Below, piece after piece: positions 60,527 through 64,000 of a DNA stretch of 64,000 nucleotides. The notes under the pieces are model-generated. The model was given only the letters and a program-made list of their open reading frames with translations. It had not been told where the DNA came from and did no database searches. Within the stretch, counting starts at the first letter, position 1; each line of letters begins with the position of its first letter. Both the position numbers and the translations under genes were made by a program. The DNA is from Caryophanales bacterium UBA6356 (GTDB lineage: Bacteria; Bacillota_I; Bacilli_A; RFN20; CAG-826). Where the stretch lies: assembly GCA_002440125.1 (NCBI GenBank), contig DJRQ01000035.1:8074-72073 (forward strand). Reading direction: 5' to 3'.

Positions 60527-62919
60527 TAGGAACGTACCTCCGCTAAAAAGGAAGTCTTTAGAAGAGCGACGATCTTATCCATGACCTCTTTGCTTTCGCT
60601 ATCCAAAAGGGTTCCGTCTTCTTTCCGAAGGGTGATATGAAGAGCCATCGATTTCTTTTCTAGACCTATTTTGTCCCCTTCGTAGAGGTCGAAAAGGCTC
60701 ACCTTTTCAATTCGTTTGTCAAGGCGGGCGATCGCGGAACGCACCTCTTCGTAAGAAACCTTCTTATCGATTAGGAAAGCAAGATCGCGCGTCAAAGATG
60801 GGAAACGGGGCGGAACGGTCGCTTTATCCATCGAGACGCGAAGGCTTAAAAGCTCTCCTAAATCGATTTCCAAAAGAGCCAAGGGGCCTTTCGGCAAGCC
60901 GAGCTTTTCCTTAAACGATGGGTGGAGCTCCCCATAGACGGCGATCGCTTTCTTTCCAAGCAATAGCCTTTCGGAACGGTAAGGGTGCCATTCTTCGCCC
61001 ACTTTCTCGTCTTTCTTAAAGCGATTCATCGAAATCTTCAAAAGATTCAAGATCCCTTCAAGATAGCCTTTCGCGCTATAGAAATCATAAGGCCTCCTCG
61101 TTAATTCCCCTTGGAGAGGCTCTTCGCCGCTTAAAAGAACGGCTAGGCGCTTCCCTTGGTAGTTTTTTGCGTCCACGTCGCTTATCTCATAGAGGGCGAA
61201 ATCCTTCTCTTGCCGAGAAAGATTGTAGGAAGATACTTCCAAAAGGCTCGTCAATAAGGACGTCCGGAGCGATTTCCTTTCCTCGAGGAGAGGATTCAAA
61301 AGGCGATAATGCTCATATTGCCCCAAATCGAGGAAAGCATTCTCCTCTTCTTTTTTTCGAAGGCTATAAGTGATCGTTTCGCTTACGCCATTATTCCTTA
61401 GGAAGGTGCGGATGCTCCGAACGTCTTTTTGTGTTTCGGTAAGACCGCCTTTGCCATTTAAGGGCAAGGTCGGTAGTTTCGAAACGATGTTTTTGTAGCC
61501 AAGAAGGCGAATCACTTCTTCCGAAAGGTCTTCCTTTTCCTTTAAGTCGTTACGGAAGGAAGGGATAATCGCTTCAAAACGATCCTTATCGAGTTTCCGA
61601 ATCGCGATATGGTCTTGAGAAAGCGTCTCTAAAATCGTGTCTTCATCAAAGGATGTGCCCAAGCGAGCGTTGATGTAAGAAGCGCTCGTAAGAATCTTTC
61701 TTTCTTGGTGCTTATAGACGTCATAGGGCTTTAAGCCAACGATTTCCTTAGGCTCGCAAAGTTCCTTCACGAAAGAGACAATCGCCTCCAAAGCTATTTT
61801 TTGGATCTCGCTTGAAACGCCTTTGACGAAACGCGAGCTGCTATCGCTCACCAGGCCAAGGCGGTTGGAAGTATGGCGAATAGAAGCCCCATTAAACAAA
61901 GCGCATTCGATAAGGATGTTCTTGCTTTTCTCGCTCACGGCAGCTTCCTTTGAAGTCATAATGCCAGCCAAGCACATGGGTTTGCCCTTCGAAGAAACGA
62001 CCAAATCGCCTTTTTGAAGATGAAAGCTTCTCTCGTCCATGGCGATGAACTCGCCTTCGTAATCATCGGAAACGAGGAGCTCCTTCCCTTTAAGGGCGTC
62101 AAGATCGTACATGTTGACGGGTTCGCCAGTAAGAAGCATCACATAGTTTCCAATATCGACAATGTTATTGATCGAGCGAACGCCTTCGGACAAAAGAGCC
62201 TCTTTGAGCCACTTCGGCGATTCTTTGATGGTGACGCCTTTCACTAAAGCGGCATGGAAGATAGGGCATTTATCGCTTTCGCTCTTCACGACAAAAGAAT
62301 CATCATTTTCTTCGATTTCATCGAACTTTTCAAGTTTATAAGGCAGATTAAGGATGGCGCTTAGTTCGCGAGCGATATTCCAAATGCTAAGCAAATCGCC
62401 GCGATTGGCCAAAAGCTCAAGATCGAAAATGACATCGTCCAACCCAAGGTATTTGAGAACCTCCTTTTCCCCTACTGGCGCATCGTTAGGAAGCTCCTCG
62501 ATACCGGAGATTTGTTTTTCCGAGAGGAATTTCTTATCGACGCCAAGTTCCAAAAGGGAGCAGCACATGCCATCGCTTTCGACGCCGCGTATGACGCCTT
62601 TCTGAATGGTGACTTCTGGCAAAACGGCCCCTTCCCGAGCGACGATCACTTTAAGGCCTTTTCGGGCATTGGGAGCGCCGCAAACGATTTGATGGACGCC
62701 CCATTCTTTCCCTTCGTCCACCTTTAACACGTGGAGATGGTCGCTATCGGGATGCTTCTCGCAAGAAAGGATTTCACCGATAACAAGTCCGCTCGCTTTT
62801 GCTAGAGGAGTCACGCTATCAACCTCAATGCCGGCAAAAGTGAGTTTGTTTGCGATTTGCTCTGCGCTAAAGGAAGACAAATCGATATATTTGGCTAGCC
62901 AATTCAATGACACTTTCAT
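60526..62919 (-). CDS. pheT: Phenylalanyl-tRNA synthetase beta subunit
   Basis: A 797-residue subunit of normal length. N-terminal tRNA-binding domain (HLHVLKVDEG and the MCCSLLELG region), B3/B4 editing domain, B5 domain, catalytic-like core (RYFPLS-type regions degenerate as usual) and the C-terminal FDX-ACB anticodon domain (FPSLTRDLAFLIDKKVSYEEV). ATG follows pheS directly, in the standard pheS-pheT order. Confidence 0.95.
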   Translation of the reverse strand: MKVSLNWLAKYIDLSSFSAEQIANKLTFAGIEVDSVTPLAKASGLVIGEILSCEKHPDSDHLHVLKVDEGKEWGVHQIVCGAPNARKGLKVIVAREGAVLPEVTIQKGVIRGVESDGMCCSLLELGVDKKFLSEKQISGIEELPNDAPVGEKEVLKYLGLDDVIFDLELLANRGDLLSIWNIARELSAILNLPYKLEKFDEIEENDDSFVVKSESDKCPIFHAALVKGVTIKESPKWLKEALLSEGVRSINNIVDIGNYVMLLTGEPVNMYDLDALKGKELLVSDDYEGEFIAMDERSFHLQKGDLVVSSKGKPMCLAGIMTSKEAAVSEKSKNILIECALFNGASIRHTSNRLGLVSDSSSRFVKGVSSEIQKIALEAIVSFVKELCEPKEIVGLKPYDVYKHQERKILTSASYINARLGTSFDEDTILETLSQDHIAIRKLDKDRFEAIIPSFRNDLKEKEDLSEEVIRLLGYKNIVSKLPTLPLNGKGGLTETQKDVRSIRTFLRNNGVSETITYSLRKKEEENAFLDLGQYEHYRLLNPLLEERKSLRTSLLTSLLEVSSYNLSRQEKDFALYEISDVDAKNYQGKRLAVLLSGEEPLQGELTRRPYDFYSAKGYLEGILNLLKISMNRFKKDEKVGEEWHPYRSERLLLGKKAIAVYGELHPSFKEKLGLPKGPLALLEIDLGELLSLRVSMDKATVPPRFPSLTRDLAFLIDKKVSYEEVRSAIARLDKRIEKVSLFDLYEGDKIGLEKKSMALHITLRKEDGTLLDSESKEVMDKIVALLKTSFLAEVRS

Positions 62920-62936
62920 ATTCTGACCTCTATTCT

Positions 62937-63977
62937 TTATTTCTCATGGAAGCTCGATAAAAAGCGGACGTCGTTCTGATAGATGCGGCGGATATCATCG
63001 ATGCCGTAGCGAAGCAAGGCGATTCTTTCAATGCCAACCCCAAAGGCAAAGCCGCTATAAACCTCCGGATCGTAGCCGCACATGCGAAGAACGTTAGGGT
63101 GCACTTCCCCTGCGCCTAAGATTTCAATCCAGCCCGTTCCTTTGCACATGGAGCAGCCTTTCCCACCGCATTTGGCGCAACTTACATCGACCTCAACGCT
63201 TGGCTCGGTGAATGGGAAATAGGAGCTACGGAGACGGATTTCCCGTTTCTCCCCAAACATCTTTTTGACGAAAAGCTCAAGGGTCCCTTTCAAATCGGCC
63301 ATGGAAACGTTTTTATCGACAAGGAGCCCTTCGATTTGTCCGAACTGATGACTATGGGTCATATCGTCATCGTCGCGACGATAGCATTTTCCAGGGCAAA
63401 TGATGCGAAGAGGTTTCTTTTCTTTTTGATCGAGCATCGCATGCGCTTGGGCGGCCGAAGTCTGGGTCCTAAGCAAAAGGGATTCGTCGATATAGAATGT
63501 GTCTTGCATATCGCGTGCGGGATGGTCCTTAGGGACGTTAAGGAGTTCGAAGTTATAGTGATCGCTTTCGACGTCGCGCCCTTCCACCACTTGGAAGCCC
63601 ATCGAAGAGAAGATATCCGTCATCTCATCGACTATCATCCAATAAGGATTCGTCGCACCGATTTTCTTTAGGTAGCCAGGAAGGCTCTTATCGATGCGCT
63701 CGCTTTCAAGCTTCTTCGAAAGGGCTTTATTGGCAAGCGCTTCACTCACCTTTTCATAGGCGGCTTGCACTTTTCCTTTGGCGTCGTTAATGAGTTTCCC
63801 AAAGGCGCTTCTTTCCTCGGGCGCAATCTCCCTCATTTTGCTCATTAAAAGACTAATCTTGCCTTTTTTCGCAAGATATTTGGCATAAAAACCGCTCAAA
63901 GAGGTTTCATCATGAATAGCTTCGACTTCTTTGAGGGCTTCTTCTTCGACGAATGATACTTCGCTTTTTGGATCCAT
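62937..63977 (-). CDS. pheS: Phenylalanyl-tRNA synthetase alpha subunit
   Basis: A 346-residue catalytic subunit. N-terminal coiled coil (about 5-90), class II motif 2 region (MTHSHQFGQIEGLLVD), FPFTEPSVEVDV, and motif 3 (GFAFGVGIERIALLRYGIDDIR). The zinc-type CAKCGGKGCSMCKGTGW is common in Bacillota PheS. ATG 63977 has AAGGA upstream and lies 23 nt from the window end, so any upstream T-box leader is out of view. Confidence 0.96.
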   Translation of the reverse strand: MDPKSEVSFVEEEALKEVEAIHDETSLSGFYAKYLAKKGKISLLMSKMREIAPEERSAFGKLINDAKGKVQAAYEKVSEALANKALSKKLESERIDKSLPGYLKKIGATNPYWMIVDEMTDIFSSMGFQVVEGRDVESDHYNFELLNVPKDHPARDMQDTFYIDESLLLRTQTSAAQAHAMLDQKEKKPLRIICPGKCYRRDDDDMTHSHQFGQIEGLLVDKNVSMADLKGTLELFVKKMFGEKREIRLRSSYFPFTEPSVEVDVSCAKCGGKGCSMCKGTGWIEILGAGEVHPNVLRMCGYDPEVYSGFAFGVGIERIALLRYGIDDIRRIYQNDVRFLSSFHEK

Positions 63978-64000
63978 ATTTCCTTGTATTCTAAATTCCA

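Noticed and set aside
1..64000. CRISPR arrays, insertion sequences, prophage or plasmid elements
   Set aside because: No regular spaced repeats, transposase, integrase or phage-type genes were seen; the window looks like core chromosome.
1..64000. Mycoplasma genetic code (UGA as Trp)
   Set aside because: Many genes end in TGA within ATGA overlaps, and Trp is encoded by TGG, so the standard code applies.

Overview
The window looks like a chromosome segment from an uncultured, host-associated member of the Bacillota close to the wall-less or wall-reduced lineages (an RF39/RFN20- or mollicute-like bacterium). This placement is inference from gene content. The supporting evidence is Bacillota-type operons (nusA-infB, pnp/rpsO, pst-pho, Leloir genes, an RNase J2-like protein) together with a division cluster reduced to mraZ, rsmH, one small membrane protein, ftsA and ftsZ, with no peptidoglycan genes between them. 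TGA is used as a stop and TGG encodes Trp, so the code is standard, not the Mycoplasma code. Most genes lie on the minus strand.

Layout, left to right. 1-5.2 kb: the N-terminal part of an RNase J2-like protein, then a four-gene operon of two FAD oxidoreductases, a DUF1667 protein and a YfcE phosphodiesterase. 5.2-20.7 kb: RNA and translation functions (pnp, rpsO, typA, the truB-ribF-mtnN operon, a TtcA-like thiolase, rimP-nusA-ylxQ-infB-rbfA), plus degV and a diaminopentanoate-dehydrogenase-like gene. 20.8-30.3 kb: tRNA-Thr, then rimO, galK, galT, galM, an iron alcohol dehydrogenase, a cardiolipin synthase and a sugar MFS transporter. 30.3-37.8 kb: the phosphate operon pstSCAB-phoU-phoP-phoR with a trailing unknown gene. 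37.9-43.8 kb: a surface-protein operon with a SipW-like signal peptidase, behind a 750-bp AT-rich control region and a divergent TetR gene. 44.4-48.6 kb: tRNA-Phe, tRNA-Asp, rubrerythrin, lipid and glycolipid genes, and initiator tRNA. 48.7-55.5 kb: alpha- and beta-galactosidases, DUF2804, a flavodoxin-fold oxidoreductase and a membrane protein. 55.6-64 kb: ftsZ, ftsA, the small membrane gene, rsmH, mraZ, a YceD-like gene, pheT and pheS.

How the genes fit together. The GH36 and GH2 enzymes would release galactose from intracellular oligosaccharides, the MFS carrier could import them, and galM-galK-galT feed galactose into glycolysis. The Pst/Pho operon is a complete uptake-and-signalling unit, but its binding protein PstS appears circularly permuted and its permease PstA carries a large extracytoplasmic insertion. 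The most system-like unusual locus is the 37.9-43.1 kb operon: three secreted proteins with SipW-type leaders made together with a dedicated ER-type signal peptidase that has an extra C-terminal domain.

Other oddities are an initiator tRNA with C33 and an A29-U41 pair, an FtsZ with Lys in the glycine-rich GTP loop, an FtsA lacking canonical ATP motifs, and at least five transcription units whose -10 box sits 6-9 nt before the start codon, which suggests leaderless mRNAs. All family assignments come from reading motifs; no database search was run.
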